Assembly: GCF_019039105.1 (NCBI RefSeq)
Contig: NZ_JAHPIV010000006.1
Location: 175,581-239,580, forward strand
Length of the DNA: 64,000 nt
Reading direction: 5' to 3'
Source of the DNA: Desertibacillus haloalkaliphilus
GTDB lineage: Bacteria; Bacillota; Bacilli; Bacillales; KJ1-10-99
Shown here: positions 48,436 through 58,398 of the stretch, piece after piece
How the letters are laid out: the number at the start of each line of letters is the position of its first letter
Numbering within the stretch: the first letter of the stretch is position 1
Position numbers and translations under genes: made by a program
The notes under the pieces: model-generated
Databases searched by the model: none
The model's input: the letters and a program-made list of their open reading frames with translations, nothing else
What the model was told of the DNA's origin: nothing

Positions 48436-49320
48436 TTATTTGCCCTTTCCCTTCTCGATATCACGGTGACTTACATGGATGACATAATCATCACTAAAAA
48501 CATCACCAAAATATTCAGCAAGCGTGACCGAACGGTGCTTGCCGCCGGTACAGCCAATACCAATGACGACCTGGCTCTTACCTTCTCGTTTATATTGCGG
48601 CAACATATATTCAAGTAAGTCTTGAAGCTTCTCTAAAAATTGCTTCGTCTCAGACCATTTTAGTACATATGAAGAAACTTCGTCATCAAGCCCAGTTTTC
48701 GGACGCATATGGTCAATGTAATGCGGGTTTGGCAAAAACCGAACATCGAAGACAAGATCAGCATCAATTGGAACGCCATATTTAAATCCAAACGACATCA
48801 CATTAACCGAAAATGGATGCTTTTCTGTTAACGAAAAGTTTTGGATGATTTTTTCTCGAAGTTGAATTGGTTTTAAGTCTGTCGTATCGATAATTTGTTG
48901 CGCTCTACCTTTTAGGTCTTCTAAAATCGCTCGCTCTTTTTGAATCCCTTCGAGCGGCAGGCCTTGCGACGCTAATGGATGAGAACGACGTGTTTCTTTA
49001 TAGCGTCTAACGAGTGAAGCATCCTTAGCATCTAGGAAAAGAATGTGCGGCTTCAGCTTTGTCGTGTTACTCATTAGATCGATCGCTTCAAATAAGTGGT
49101 CAAAAAATTCACGGCCGCGTAAATCAATCACAAGCGCGACTTTATTCATTTTCCCACCTGAGTTTTCAATTAAATCGACAAACTTTGGTATTAATGCTGG
49201 TGGTAAATTATCGACACAGAAAAAGCCTAAATCCTCAAAGCTTTGGATCGCAACTGTTTTCCCCGCACCAGACATTCCGGTAATGATTACGATTTGAATA
49301 TCCTCTTTTGCGTCTGTCAT
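48436..49320 (-). CDS. rapZ: RapZ/YvcJ nucleotide-binding protein
   Basis: The protein is a P-loop NTPase; in enterobacteria RapZ is an RNA adaptor controlling glucosamine-6-phosphate synthase, and in Bacillus YvcJ influences competence. The 294-residue protein has Walker A GMSGAGKT at 15-22, [36 protein letters not shown], and the C-terminal domain motif [24 protein letters not shown] and [14 protein letters not shown]. The ATG at 49320 has AAGGGTGG upstream; the GTG at 49329 is inside it. Confidence 0.95.
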   Translation of the reverse strand: MTDAKEDIQIVIITGMSGAGKTVAIQSFEDLGFFCVDNLPPALIPKFVDLIENSGGKMNKVALVIDLRGREFFDHLFEAIDLMSNTTKLKPHILFLDAKDASLVRRYKETRRSHPLASQGLPLEGIQKERAILEDLKGRAQQIIDTTDLKPIQLREKIIQNFSLTEKHPFSVNVMSFGFKYGVPIDADLVFDVRFLPNPHYIDHMRPKTGLDDEVSSYVLKWSETKQFLEKLQDLLEYMLPQYKREGKSQVVIGIGCTGGKHRSVTLAEYFGDVFSDDYVIHVSHRDIEKGKGK

Positions 49321-49351
49321 ACAAACCACCCTTTTTTATTTATTGTTATCG

Positions 49352-49828
49352 TTAGGCTTGTGTTGGATCAGGTTCTAAGCGATGCGATAACAGTTGAAAA
49401 TCTGGTGTATAATGGAATGTCCCGTACACAACTTCATTTCGGTTGAGTAGGTGTTCAAATATATAATAATCACCGGGTGCCATCGGTAGTTCCTGCACGT
49501 CAGTGATTTGTTTCCATTTTAATATACCTTCTGGTGATTGTTCCAATAATTCACCTTCAGCGTCATCAGCGAAAAATGTAAACATCATCCATTCGGCGAT
49601 GATTTCTCCTTGATCAATAATTACAAATGTAAAAATTCCTTTAATTTCAGGATTTTTAAGATCTAGTCCTGTTTCTTCACGGTATTCACGCTTCACCGCT
49701 TCTTTGATCGTTTCTCCTGCTTCCATTTTTCCACCTGGCGCCACGTACCAATTGCGACGCGGCTTTTGCAGCAAGAGTACTTGATCTCCTCGTTTATAAA
49801 TACAGTTTGTCACTCTTTGCATGGCCAA
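49352..49828 (-). CDS. yvcI: Nudix hydrolase (YvcI-like)
   Basis: Nudix enzymes cleave nucleoside diphosphates linked to another group. The 158-residue protein has the Nudix box GGKMEAGETIKEAVKREYREETGLDL (G-x5-E-x7-REUxEExGU). It lies upstream of rapZ, as yvcI does in B. subtilis. The preferred substrate is not known and 8-oxo-dGTP activity cannot be assumed. The usual linkage to trxB is broken here by about 1.3 kb of repeats. Confidence 0.9.
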   Translation of the reverse strand: MAMQRVTNCIYKRGDQVLLLQKPRRNWYVAPGGKMEAGETIKEAVKREYREETGLDLKNPEIKGIFTFVIIDQGEIIAEWMMFTFFADDAEGELLEQSPEGILKWKQITDVQELPMAPGDYYIFEHLLNRNEVVYGTFHYTPDFQLLSHRLEPDPTQA

Positions 49829-49959
49829 TCACCTCACAGTGTATACTTCTTAAGTATACTACCAATTATTCGCGCTCACAATGTCAAGCACGGGAACTAT
49901 TGACAAAAATTGTTTAAAACTAAGCTTAGTTCACCACACTTTGATAAGTGCTTCCGCAC

Positions 49960-50083
49960 GACCCTAGCCGTGGAGCTCTAGCACGATCGCTTATAAAAGC
50001 CAAAACCCGGCTTTCAACGCAATCGTTCCGGCTCCACTACGCCGACTAACGTCTGCGCAAACGTTTAACAAACGTTTGGGGTC
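49960..50083 (-). repeat. Structured element, copy D (inverted)
   Basis: On the minus strand it has outer stem GACCC/GGGTC, hairpin AAACGTTTGTTAAACGTTT, hairpin GAC-GTTA-GTC, then a long arm with GGAGC/GCTCC, CGATTGC/GCGATCG and AAAGCC/GGCTTT. The order and spacing match copies A-C on the other strand. Sequence identity outside stems is moderate. Confidence 0.75.
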
Positions 50084-50190
50084 TTGCTAATCTCAGGTTT
50101 CTCATTCTCTTTTTAGAGAGGCTACGAATCGTGGTTTGATTATTGTTAAGACTAGTGCCCGCTTGAAGTTAGTTTCATTATTCAATATCA

Positions 50191-50985
50191 CGTGCGGGCA
50201 CTCTCCATCTCATTCAACCTCTTACCATACGTAGACACCCCAAAAAGAAAGAGCATGTACCACAATAGTAGTGAGACCCCAAATGGTGCTAACCATTTGC
50301 GGAGACGTCAGTCGACGTAGGGGAAACAATGGAGGTTGCCTTGGAAGCCTGATCTCGGCTTACATAAGCAACCGCAATTGTAGCCCCGGATAGGGTCGAA
50401 CGGAACAACCACCCAACAGTTCACATCAATGCATCCCCGAATCAACTGTAAATAGCACCAACCAACGCGCAGGCACCCGTCTCCTTACTTAACCCTCCCA
50501 CCATGCGTAGACAATCCAAAAAGAATCAGCACGTATCACACAAGTAGTGAGACCCCAAATGGTGCTAACCATTTGCGGAGACGTCAGTCGACGGAGGGGA
50601 TGCAATGGAGGTTGCGTTGGAAACCTGGTCTTGGTTTACATAAGCGACCGCAAATTGTAGCCCCGGCTAGGGTCAAACGGAACAACCACCCAACAGTTCA
50701 CACCAACGCATCTCCGAATCAACTTAACGCTCTAAAATCATCTATCAACGTGCGGGCACTCGTCTCCTTATTTAACTCTCTCACCATACGTAGACACTCC
50801 AAAAAGAAAGAGCATATCCTCCCAAGTAGTGAAACCCCAAATGGTGTTAACCATTTGCGCCAACGGCAAGTTGGCGTAGTGGAGACAATGCAGGGAGCCG
50901 TGAAAGCCCGAACTTGGCTTACACAAGCTCCCGTCATTGTCCCCACGTCCAGGGTCAAACGGAGCAACCACCCCAAGAGGCCCCT
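50191..50985 (+). repeat. Three tandem units of about 280 bp carrying structured elements A, B and C
   Basis: Units begin near 50191, 50466 and 50749 with CGTGCGGGCACT or a variant, and share CCATACGTAGACA, CCAAAAAGAA and ACAACCACCCAACAGTTCACA. Each contains one folded element: A 50275-50397, B 50551-50674, C 50832-50956. The common fold is outer stem GACCC/GGGTC, hairpin AAATGGT/ACCATTT, a GAC-GTCA-GTC or CCAAC-GGCAA-GTTGG hairpin, and a long arm. In the arm, stem bases differ between copies but stay paired: AGGTTGC/GCAACC in A, GGTTGC/GCGACC in B, GGGAGC/GCTCCC in C. An open frame through the units (50573-51139) is not protein-like. Confidence 0.82.
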
Positions 50986-50989
50986 ACAC

Positions 50990-51022
50990 ACAAAAAAAGA
51001 GCACGAACATCGTGTTCGTGCC
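50990..51022 (-). terminator. Terminator after trxB
   Basis: GCACGAAC and GTTCGTGC pair around a 5-nt loop, and on the minus strand TCTTTTTTTG follows. It is about 150 bp past the trxB stop, beyond which the structured repeats begin. Confidence 0.82.
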
Positions 51023-51174
51023 ACAAGGAAATTATATAAAAAAGGGGGTCAATTACTTATCATTATCATACCCAATTTATATTTCATAACTGTTACAATC
51101 GAATTAAGACCCAGTTACGTTTTTATAAAGGAATTGTAAGCACCATTACCCCACACTCCATAAAACTGTCCTAA

Positions 51175-52122
<948 letters not shown>

Positions 52123-52252
52123 TTATTAGCAATCTGTCTCTTCTCTTGTATGATCGATTCATCTGTTACACCATTATCGTAAAGAAATGCTCTTGAGAAG
52201 TCTATTGATCTGCTCAGCGTTCCTATCGGAAGTTACATACTCAGCATGGTAT

Positions 52253-53293
52253 TTATAATTGATAAGAAACAGCTGACTTTGCAAGTGTTCCTTGTCGGAG
52301 ATTTTCAAGGTACTTATCAGCATCATGATCGCCTAATTGTGATGCCTTGTCCCAATAATCTTGCGCCTTGCCCTCACGATCGGTATGAAAAGATGCCACC
52401 GCCATACAGCGGTAGAAGTCAACATAGTCAGTTAAAGCTGACGGTTGTAACCGGCGCAAGCGTTCATACGCCAGCTCATATTCACCAATCGTACAAAAGG
52501 CAGCCGCAACCTTGAAGCGTTGGTTTACATCAAGCGGATAGATCGCTTGCAATGACGCAGTTAGCTGTTCAACCTCTTCTGATTTTCCAATTTTATGATA
52601 AAACGTCACTAAATTGCAGCGAGAATATAAGTTACCTTCATCCTGAGCAAGCACCTCATGCGCAAGCTCAAGACCTTCATTTGTTTTCCCTTGTAAAAAC
52701 AGCGCCTGTGCAAGGTGGTTGTATGCCGCCCAAAAGGTTGGATACTCTTTAATAATTTCCTCTAATAACGCTTCTGCCTTTTCATACTGTTGCTGCTCAA
52801 GGTATCGGCTCGCTTTTTCATGTTTTAAAATCAATTGATCTTCCTGGTCCGTCTCGACATGCAAATCTTCATCAACTTCATCATCAAGCAGGTCTAACAA
52901 ATCTTGAGTATCCTCTAAAAATTCACCATTGTCTCCGCTTTCGATGTACTGAAGGGCTGACTGCTTTGCCTTTTCAAACAAACCAAGATACGCATAGTTA
53001 TTTGCCATGAAAAAGTGACATTCATGTATCGACTCATCAATATCAGCAAGCACATGCATCAAAATTTCATTTGAGCGCTCATATTCACCTAGCTCAGCGA
53101 CAACCGCCGCAAGCTGACAATGAAAAACGGGTTCCATCGGATTTAATTTTGTTGCTCTCTCGAGGTGCTGAATCGCTTTTTTTAAATCCTTTTTACGGTA
53201 AGCGATCACACCCCTCTCAAAAAAGTATTCCCCATTTTGAATGAATGGAACAATCCTTCCTCGTGAATTTCCAAGATCTATATCATGTTTCAT
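52253..53293 (-). CDS. Tetratricopeptide repeat protein
   Basis: The 346-residue protein contains about six TPR-like helical pairs, for example GVIAYRKKDLKKAIQHLERATKLNP, ASRYLEQQQYEKAEALLEEIIKEYP and WAAYNHLAQALFLQGKTNEGLELAHEVL. A very acidic linker (DLLDLLDDEVDEDLHVETDQEDQ) splits them near the middle. TPR proteins are scaffolds for protein contacts. There is no signal or membrane segment. A TPR gene between the his operon region and trxB is common in Bacillus relatives; the partner is unknown. Confidence 0.85.
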   Translation of the reverse strand: MKHDIDLGNSRGRIVPFIQNGEYFFERGVIAYRKKDLKKAIQHLERATKLNPMEPVFHCQLAAVVAELGEYERSNEILMHVLADIDESIHECHFFMANNYAYLGLFEKAKQSALQYIESGDNGEFLEDTQDLLDLLDDEVDEDLHVETDQEDQLILKHEKASRYLEQQQYEKAEALLEEIIKEYPTFWAAYNHLAQALFLQGKTNEGLELAHEVLAQDEGNLYSRCNLVTFYHKIGKSEEVEQLTASLQAIYPLDVNQRFKVAAAFCTIGEYELAYERLRRLQPSALTDYVDFYRCMAVASFHTDREGKAQDYWDKASQLGDHDADKYLENLRQGTLAKSAVSYQL

Positions 53294-53402
53294 TAACGGT
53301 TGTTACCCCCAAATGGTTATTGTTTATCATAACTGCAAGTATATCATATTTCTCTTACTCTGCATGAGGGCAAATGAAATCGTTTCGGCTTTTCTTACAT
53401 TG

Positions 53403-53473
53403 CAAAACAAAGGGCTGCCCTAAAGCAAGGTCATCACCCTTAGAGGTTGTCCTCACTTACGAAGCAGCCTTTC
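53403..53473 (-). terminator. Terminator after the unknown lipoprotein gene
   Basis: AAAGGCTGC pairs with GCAGCCCTTT at the ends of a 65-nt structure, and on the minus strand TTTGTTTTGC follows. It lies about 30 bp past the lipoprotein stop. Confidence 0.7.
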
Positions 53474-53501
53474 TTTCGTAGAAATGCATTCCATCCTTTG
53501 G

Positions 53502-54533
53502 TTATTGTAATTGCAATCGTTCTCTGATCACATGCTGATCATTAATATAGTCGACAAGCTCACCTTCAAAATGTTCTCCCTCTTCACCATAATGCTCTAA
53601 AATCGACGGAAGATTAGAATTTGATGACGGTCTTACGGTAAGATTTAAAAACGCTTCTTGATCAGGTTTTAAATCTTTGAGTATAGGGAGCCTAATCTCA
53701 ACTGAGCCATCAGGACATACAGATTCTGTATTAAGAAATCCAGTCGCAATATAATCTGGGAAATCCAATTTCGCTTGTACTCGAGTATTTTCAAGCAAGT
53801 TCGATTGAACAGTAATATAGTAAAACTCATCGTCCTTTTCGACATCTACATCCATTCTAATTGTAAGATCACCGTAGTCCTCTGGTTTATTCCACTCAGG
53901 TTTTGTGGTTTCAAACTGTTGATCCTCACCTTCAACTGGCCGATATGTAGCGAGGGTCTTAACCACTTGTTCAATGTCACCGTCCCGTGATTCGCTTTTA
54001 TAAATGTAGTCTCCTTCTAACTCTTCCCCAAGCTCTCCATACACAGCTTGAACGTCATCATTCTGGCCACTTGGTCTAAAATGAACCTCGATGGTAACGT
54101 CAATATCGTGGACATCTCGGCGTGGCATCTCTGCTGTAAACGATCCATCTTTTTCGGTTCTTGCATAGGTTTGTGCATTAAAGATGTACTCTTCTGCAAG
54201 TGCGGTCATAAACAACCTTGAATCAGGAACGAGATTCGATTCCCCTTTGATGAGAATTTCATCTCCCTTTTCTTCAAAAGTGGCACGAATCCACACCTCT
54301 GGGTCACCTTGATCCTCTAGAATGTCACCTAGCTGATCGGCAACACGCTCGAACTCAACTGTCTCACGCCCATGAGCCAGCTCCTCTTCTTTATCCACTT
54401 CTTCCTTTACTTCATTTTCTTCTGTCTCTCCAACGCTCTCGTCTCCAGTCACCTCTTCACCTTGACCACACGCAGTAGCCAAAACGGCAACCAAGAGGAA
54501 AGCGATAGAGATCAGATATTGTTTTCGTTTCAT
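53502..54533 (-). CDS. Lipoprotein of unknown function
   Basis: The 343-residue protein has a signal peptide ending LATACGQG, with Cys22 as the lipidated residue, and then a Glu/Val-rich tether of about 35 residues. The rest seems to be two to three beta-rich domains with alternating hydrophobic strands (VWIRATFEEKGDEILIKGESNLVPDSRLF, DVTIEVHFRPSGQND, YYITVQSNLLENTRVQAKLDFP). The repeated N-LL/VP-D/EN-R pattern around residues 80 and 240 suggests a duplicated domain. I recognise no family. It is on the outer membrane face. It is a single gene with its own terminator, divergent from the WxL pair; the second ATG is used because GGGGG spacing fits it. Confidence 0.75.
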   Translation of the reverse strand: MKRKQYLISIAFLLVAVLATACGQGEEVTGDESVGETEENEVKEEVDKEEELAHGRETVEFERVADQLGDILEDQGDPEVWIRATFEEKGDEILIKGESNLVPDSRLFMTALAEEYIFNAQTYARTEKDGSFTAEMPRRDVHDIDVTIEVHFRPSGQNDDVQAVYGELGEELEGDYIYKSESRDGDIEQVVKTLATYRPVEGEDQQFETTKPEWNKPEDYGDLTIRMDVDVEKDDEFYYITVQSNLLENTRVQAKLDFPDYIATGFLNTESVCPDGSVEIRLPILKDLKPDQEAFLNLTVRPSSNSNLPSILEHYGEEGEHFEGELVDYINDQHVIRERLQLQ

Positions 54534-54539
54534 TGCCAT

Positions 54540-54992
54540 CCCCCTTTTATTATCTTTAACACTACTATTGATTATTGTTTAAGACTAGGATTGCGACAAC
54601 TGATTTTCCAACATTTATCACTAAATGATTATATAGGAACGAAATGACCTTAGACTTTATTCATACCTACTAGCGTAAACAACCAATTGTGCCTATAAAT
54701 TACAGCATAGCGCTCCTCACAATAGGGGTGATTGGCAATTTTTATAGTGACTTGGTATTATTTGATCTCTATTCTTTTCACCTGTTTCAGGATATAGTTA
54801 ATTCAGAGCAAGACAGCAACAACTTAAAAAGAATGAGAAAGAAATAACAACACGCTCCGTTGTTATCCTATTTCAAAATTCTTTCCAATTCGTAGGTTTC
54901 ACTGCCAATCATCGTTTTGCGGAAGGATTTTTTAATGCACTTATCCTTCTAAATGTTTTACAAAAATAACACATTTTACAGGAGGTATTGTC
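54540..54992. other. Gene-free divergent promoter region
   Basis: No gene is seen. The region separates the unknown lipoprotein from the WxL gene and should hold both promoters, but no clear -35/-10 pair stands out. A small AAGGAT/ATCCTT inverted repeat lies at 54925-54950. The stretch is AT-rich. Confidence 0.4.
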
Positions 54993-55550
54993 GTGAAAAA
55001 GACAATCAAAAAAGTTTTCGTATCAACAGCAGCGGTAGCAATGGTAATGTCAACTATGGCAACAGGAGCGTTTGCAAATACAACAACTGGTGAAACGTCT
55101 ATCACTGGTGCAGAAAATGTAGCACTTACAGTACCAACCAGCGTTAACTTCGATGTAGAGTTAGATGGTAAGATTCAACATGTCACGACTTCTTTAGACC
55201 CACTAACAGTCGTTGATGCAAGAGGAACTGGGCTTGGTTGGAGTATCAAGTTAACAAGCGACAAATTAAAGAACGATAGTCGAACACTTGATAAGAGTTC
55301 TTTAAGATTAATTAATGCTCCTACTATTAACGCTTTACACGGCTCATCTTCTACCAATGTTGATTCTGGTGCTGGCGATTTAACAGGCCTTGGAGTAACA
55401 GTAGCATCTGCACCTGCTGATTTTGGAATGGGAACATTCGAGTTTGCATTTGGTGAATCCCTTCAACTAACATTACACCCAGATGAAACATATGCGGAAA
55501 GCTATACAACAACATTAAATTGGGAGATCTTAGACGCTCCTATAAATTAA
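54993..55550 (+). CDS. WxL domain surface protein
   Basis: WxL proteins attach non-covalently to peptidoglycan in low-GC Gram-positive bacteria. The 185-residue protein has a signal peptide cleaved after AFA and the two WxL motifs: GLGWSIKLTS (first) and YTTTLNWEILDAP at the C-terminus. It is short, essentially a single WxL domain with no additional modules. GTG start with CAGGAGG 8 nt before it. It is followed by a terminator and then by a gene for its likely partner, so expression of the two may be unequal. Confidence 0.87.
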   Translation: MKKTIKKVFVSTAAVAMVMSTMATGAFANTTTGETSITGAENVALTVPTSVNFDVELDGKIQHVTTSLDPLTVVDARGTGLGWSIKLTSDKLKNDSRTLDKSSLRLINAPTINALHGSSSTNVDSGAGDLTGLGVTVASAPADFGMGTFEFAFGESLQLTLHPDETYAESYTTTLNWEILDAPIN

Positions 55551-55557
55551 TATAGAT

Positions 55558-55594
55558 CAAAAACAGTCATGCCTCTAACGTGACTGTTTTTTTA
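55558..55594 (+). terminator. Terminator between the WxL gene and its partner gene
   Basis: AAACAGTCA pairs with TGACTGTTT around an 11-nt loop, followed by a run of T. It may let some transcripts continue into the next gene. Confidence 0.88.
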
Positions 55595-55656
55595 TTTCGA
55601 CCAACTCAATTAAAATAAACAAGGTTGGTTACCCTAATTCTTAAGGAGTGTTGATC

Positions 55657-56673
55657 ATGAAGAAGGTTCTTATCAGCTTTATTTTAATGGTTTTTACATT
55701 GTCTTTCCCTTTATTTACGTATGGGCAAGAAAATGTATCTCCTATTACTGTTTATCCGGTCCTTCCAGAAAATCAAATAGGCCAACAAACGTACTATCAC
55801 TTAAGTGTAGAGCCTGGACAAGAGCAAACCATTTACATAGAGGTTGATAATGTGTCAAATGATGAACAACACGTAATGCTCACTGCAGTCGATTCATTTA
55901 CTGGTCCACAAGGTGGAATTCTATACGAAGAAGAAATGGACCCTTCTATTTCTCGACTACTCTACCCGGACTTAGCATTATCAAACTTTCTTTCTATTCC
56001 GGAAGAAGTGACCATTGCTCCAGGGGAAACTGAGCGTATTCCCATTGAACTTGAGGTACCAACCATTGAATCGGGGACAATGATTGGCGCGGTTCGAATT
56101 CTTGCCATTGGTACTGATGAGGACGAAGGTGAGATAGATCAAGAAGATATCGCTAATGTCACCATTCGAAACCGAATTTCATTTATCACTGCAATCCAAC
56201 TAGATCTACCGGATCAACCAGAAGCAAACTTTTCTTTTGGTGAAGTTGGGACAAGGACTGCACCAACCGGAACGGAACTTGTTGTCGAGATGACAAACGA
56301 TGCACAAATGATCCTTCGTGGAACGACAGGGACCTATGAGGTTGAGTTCGAAGGTGAACAACTATTCGCAGGGGAATGGGACGAATTTACGATGGTTCCC
56401 AACTCACAAATCTCATTCCCTGTCCTATGGGAAGCAGACGAGCTAGCTCCTGGTGAGTATACGGTCCGTTTGCAGGCCAATGTTCTAGGTAAAGAAATTA
56501 ATGAAATACGAACGTTTACCATTGAACGCGAACAAGCTCGCGAGCATGAACAACAACAACAGCAAGATGTGATAACCGAGACCGCTATCCCATGGTGGGT
56601 ATGGGTGCTCGGGGCAGTCTTACTTGTTGTCGTCTTCGCTGTTGCATTTCTCCTTGGACGACGAAAAACGTGA
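55657..56673 (+). CDS. WxL-interacting protein (DUF916/DUF3324)
   Basis: The 338-residue protein has a signal peptide, two immunoglobulin-like domains (DUF916 then DUF3324) and a C-terminal membrane helix (WWVWVLGAVLLVVVFAVAFLLG) with the tail RRKT. Marks of the family are ITVYPVLPENQIGQQTYYHLSVEPGQEQTIYIEVDN, LSIPEEVTIAPGETERIPIELEVP and GTYEVEFEGEQLFAGEWDEFTMVPNSQISFPVLWEADELAPGEYTVRL. Such proteins bind WxL partners and peptidoglycan on the outer face. The ATG at 55657 follows AAGGAGTG. Most loci of this type have several WxL and LPXTG genes; this is a minimal two-gene version. Confidence 0.88.
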   Translation: MKKVLISFILMVFTLSFPLFTYGQENVSPITVYPVLPENQIGQQTYYHLSVEPGQEQTIYIEVDNVSNDEQHVMLTAVDSFTGPQGGILYEEEMDPSISRLLYPDLALSNFLSIPEEVTIAPGETERIPIELEVPTIESGTMIGAVRILAIGTDEDEGEIDQEDIANVTIRNRISFITAIQLDLPDQPEANFSFGEVGTRTAPTGTELVVEMTNDAQMILRGTTGTYEVEFEGEQLFAGEWDEFTMVPNSQISFPVLWEADELAPGEYTVRLQANVLGKEINEIRTFTIEREQAREHEQQQQQDVITETAIPWWVWVLGAVLLVVVFAVAFLLGRRKT

Positions 56674-56689
56674 GGATATTGCGCTTATT

Positions 56690-56945
56690 TTGGGGATACG
56701 CGAGCCCTTGAAGCTCTGCTGCACAATTAAGCGGACTCTCAGTCCCTTATTTTGCCTAAAACGACCGGTTTGACTCTTCTCGCGGACCCTCATTCCGCTA
56801 TTCGCCTTTTTCCTCACCTTTCTTCGATGATTTTGGGTAAATAGCATACTCAGGGTCCACTTCCTCTCCTTTTTTCACCTTTTTCAGCTAAATAACGGAT
56901 CCTCAGTCCCCTTCCACTCACTAGGCGGACCCTCATCCCCTCCTT
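56690..56945. repeat. Cluster of GGACCCT/CGGA intergenic motifs
   Basis: The 290-bp gene-free stretch holds at least five variants of one motif in both orientations, for example CGCGGACCCTCATTCCGCTA near 56781, AAATAGCATACTCAGGGTCC near 56838 and AAATAACGGATCCTCAGTCC near 56891. The same motif is found at 9541-9673. No coding or RNA gene is evident. Confidence 0.65.
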
Positions 56946-56961
56946 TCACCACTCCCATTAC

Positions 56962-57007
56962 GAAAAAAGGCTGACCGTATGGATGAAATCACCCTCTCGG
57001 CCAGCCC
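56962..57007 (-). terminator. Terminator of the histidine operon
   Basis: On the minus strand GGCTGGCCG pairs with CGGTCAGCC around a 20-nt loop, followed by TTTTTTCG. It lies just past hisI. Confidence 0.85.
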
Positions 57008-57012
57008 AACAC

Positions 57013-57642
57013 TTATTTACTTGAATGACGTTCTTCTAACACGGCTAGTACCTCATTTAATGGGAGCTTTTGCTCACGCATGAGGACGAGGACGTGATAA
57101 AAGAGGTCGGCGACTTCCCACTTTAACTCTTCAGCGTCACGATTTTTCGCGGCAATGATGACTTCACTTGCTTCTTCGCCGACTTTCTTTAAAATTTTAT
57201 CGACCCCTTTTTCAAAGAGGTACGTCGTGTACGCACCTTCTGGCATTTCAGCTTCACGTTCAGCAATCACTTGTTCAAGTTCGCTCACAATCGCAAAGCG
57301 ATCCGCACGCGCCTCTACTTGTTCACCTAAAAGCGAATCGCTAAAGCAGCTATAATCACCTTTGTGACACGCTGGTCCTGCTGGTTCAACGAGAACAACG
57401 ATCGCATCGGAATCGCAATCATAGCGAAGGTCAACAATTTTTTGTGTATTCCCTGATGTTTCACCTTTGTGCCATAACTCTTGGCGGGAACGACTGTAAA
57501 ACCATGTTTCTCGCGTCTCAATTGATTTTTCTAATGATTCCTTATTCATATAAGCTAGCGTTAGTACCTCTTTACTAGCAGCATCTTGGACGATCGCTGG
57601 AACTAACCCTTTTTCATCAAAACGAATCGTATCTAAACTCAA
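57013..57642 (-). CDS. hisI: Bifunctional phosphoribosyl-AMP cyclohydrolase/phosphoribosyl-ATP pyrophosphatase
   Basis: HisI(E) carries out steps 2 and 3 of histidine synthesis. The 209-residue protein is a fusion. Residues 1-115 are the cyclohydrolase, with the metal motifs [27 protein letters not shown]. Residues about 118-205 are the pyrophosphatase, with [32 protein letters not shown] and [11 protein letters not shown]. Fusion is normal in Bacillus. The start overlaps the hisF stop by 4 nt. It is the last gene of the operon. Confidence 0.97.
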   Translation of the reverse strand: MSLDTIRFDEKGLVPAIVQDAASKEVLTLAYMNKESLEKSIETRETWFYSRSRQELWHKGETSGNTQKIVDLRYDCDSDAIVVLVEPAGPACHKGDYSCFSDSLLGEQVEARADRFAIVSELEQVIAEREAEMPEGAYTTYLFEKGVDKILKKVGEEASEVIIAAKNRDAEELKWEVADLFYHVLVLMREQKLPLNEVLAVLEERHSSK

Positions 57643-58397
57643 CGTACTTCGACCCCTTTCTCTTTTAAAGCAGCTTTTACTTCAGCAACAGATGTTTCTT
57701 TGTAATGGAAGATCGAAGCCGCTAACGCTGCATCCGCATTGGCCTCGGTAAACACATCATAGAAATGCTCTTTCGCTCCGGCACCACCTGAAGCAATCAC
57801 CGGTACAGAAACAGCTTCACTTACCGCTTTTGTTAGCTTTTGATCAAAGCCTGTTTTCGCCCCATCTTGGTCCATACTTGTTAATAAAATTTCTCCGGCG
57901 CCACGGCGGACAACTTCCTTCGCCCAATCGATCACTTCCCAATCCGTCGCCGTGCGGCCACCATGTGTATAAATCCGCCAAGAACCGATCTCCTTATCGT
58001 ACTTCGCATCGATGGCTACGACAATGCATTGCGAGCCAAAATAGTCGGCACCTTCTGTAATTAATTCAGGACGATTGACAGCTGCTGTATTGAGAGAGAC
58101 TTTATCAGCGCCCGCGCGCAGCACACGCTTCATATCGGCTAGTGAGTTGATCCCGCCGCCAACGGTAAACGGGATCGCAAGCTTTCCAGCGACTTCTTCA
58201 ACGACTTCAACCATCGTCTCGCGCCCTTCGTGTGAGGCAGAAATATCGAGAAAAACAAGTTCATCCGCACCTTGTTCATCATAAAAAGCTGCTAGTTCAA
58301 CGGGGTCACCTGCATCACGAAGATCAACAAACTGCACTCCCTTAACAACGCGTCCATCTTTGACATCTAAGCAAGGGATAATTCGTTTTGTTAGCAT
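57639..58397 (-). CDS. hisF: Imidazole glycerol phosphate synthase, cyclase subunit
   Basis: HisF uses ammonia from HisH to form imidazole glycerol phosphate and AICAR. The 252-residue barrel has the catalytic Asp in [15 protein letters not shown], phosphate loops [30 protein letters not shown] and the second catalytic Asp in [16 protein letters not shown]. It lies between hisA and hisI, overlapping hisI by 4 nt. Confidence 0.98.
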   Translation of the reverse strand: MLTKRIIPCLDVKDGRVVKGVQFVDLRDAGDPVELAAFYDEQGADELVFLDISASHEGRETMVEVVEEVAGKLAIPFTVGGGINSLADMKRVLRAGADKVSLNTAAVNRPELITEGADYFGSQCIVVAIDAKYDKEIGSWRIYTHGGRTATDWEVIDWAKEVVRRGAGEILLTSMDQDGAKTGFDQKLTKAVSEAVSVPVIASGGAGAKEHFYDVFTEANADAALAASIFHYKETSVAEVKAALKEKGVEVR

Positions 58398-58398
58398 G

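Noticed and set aside
50573..51139. 188-residue plus-strand reading frame
   Set aside because: It runs across two structured repeat units and the trxB terminator, is Arg/Asn/Pro-rich with no fold or ribosome binding site, and other copies of the repeat do not keep the frame.
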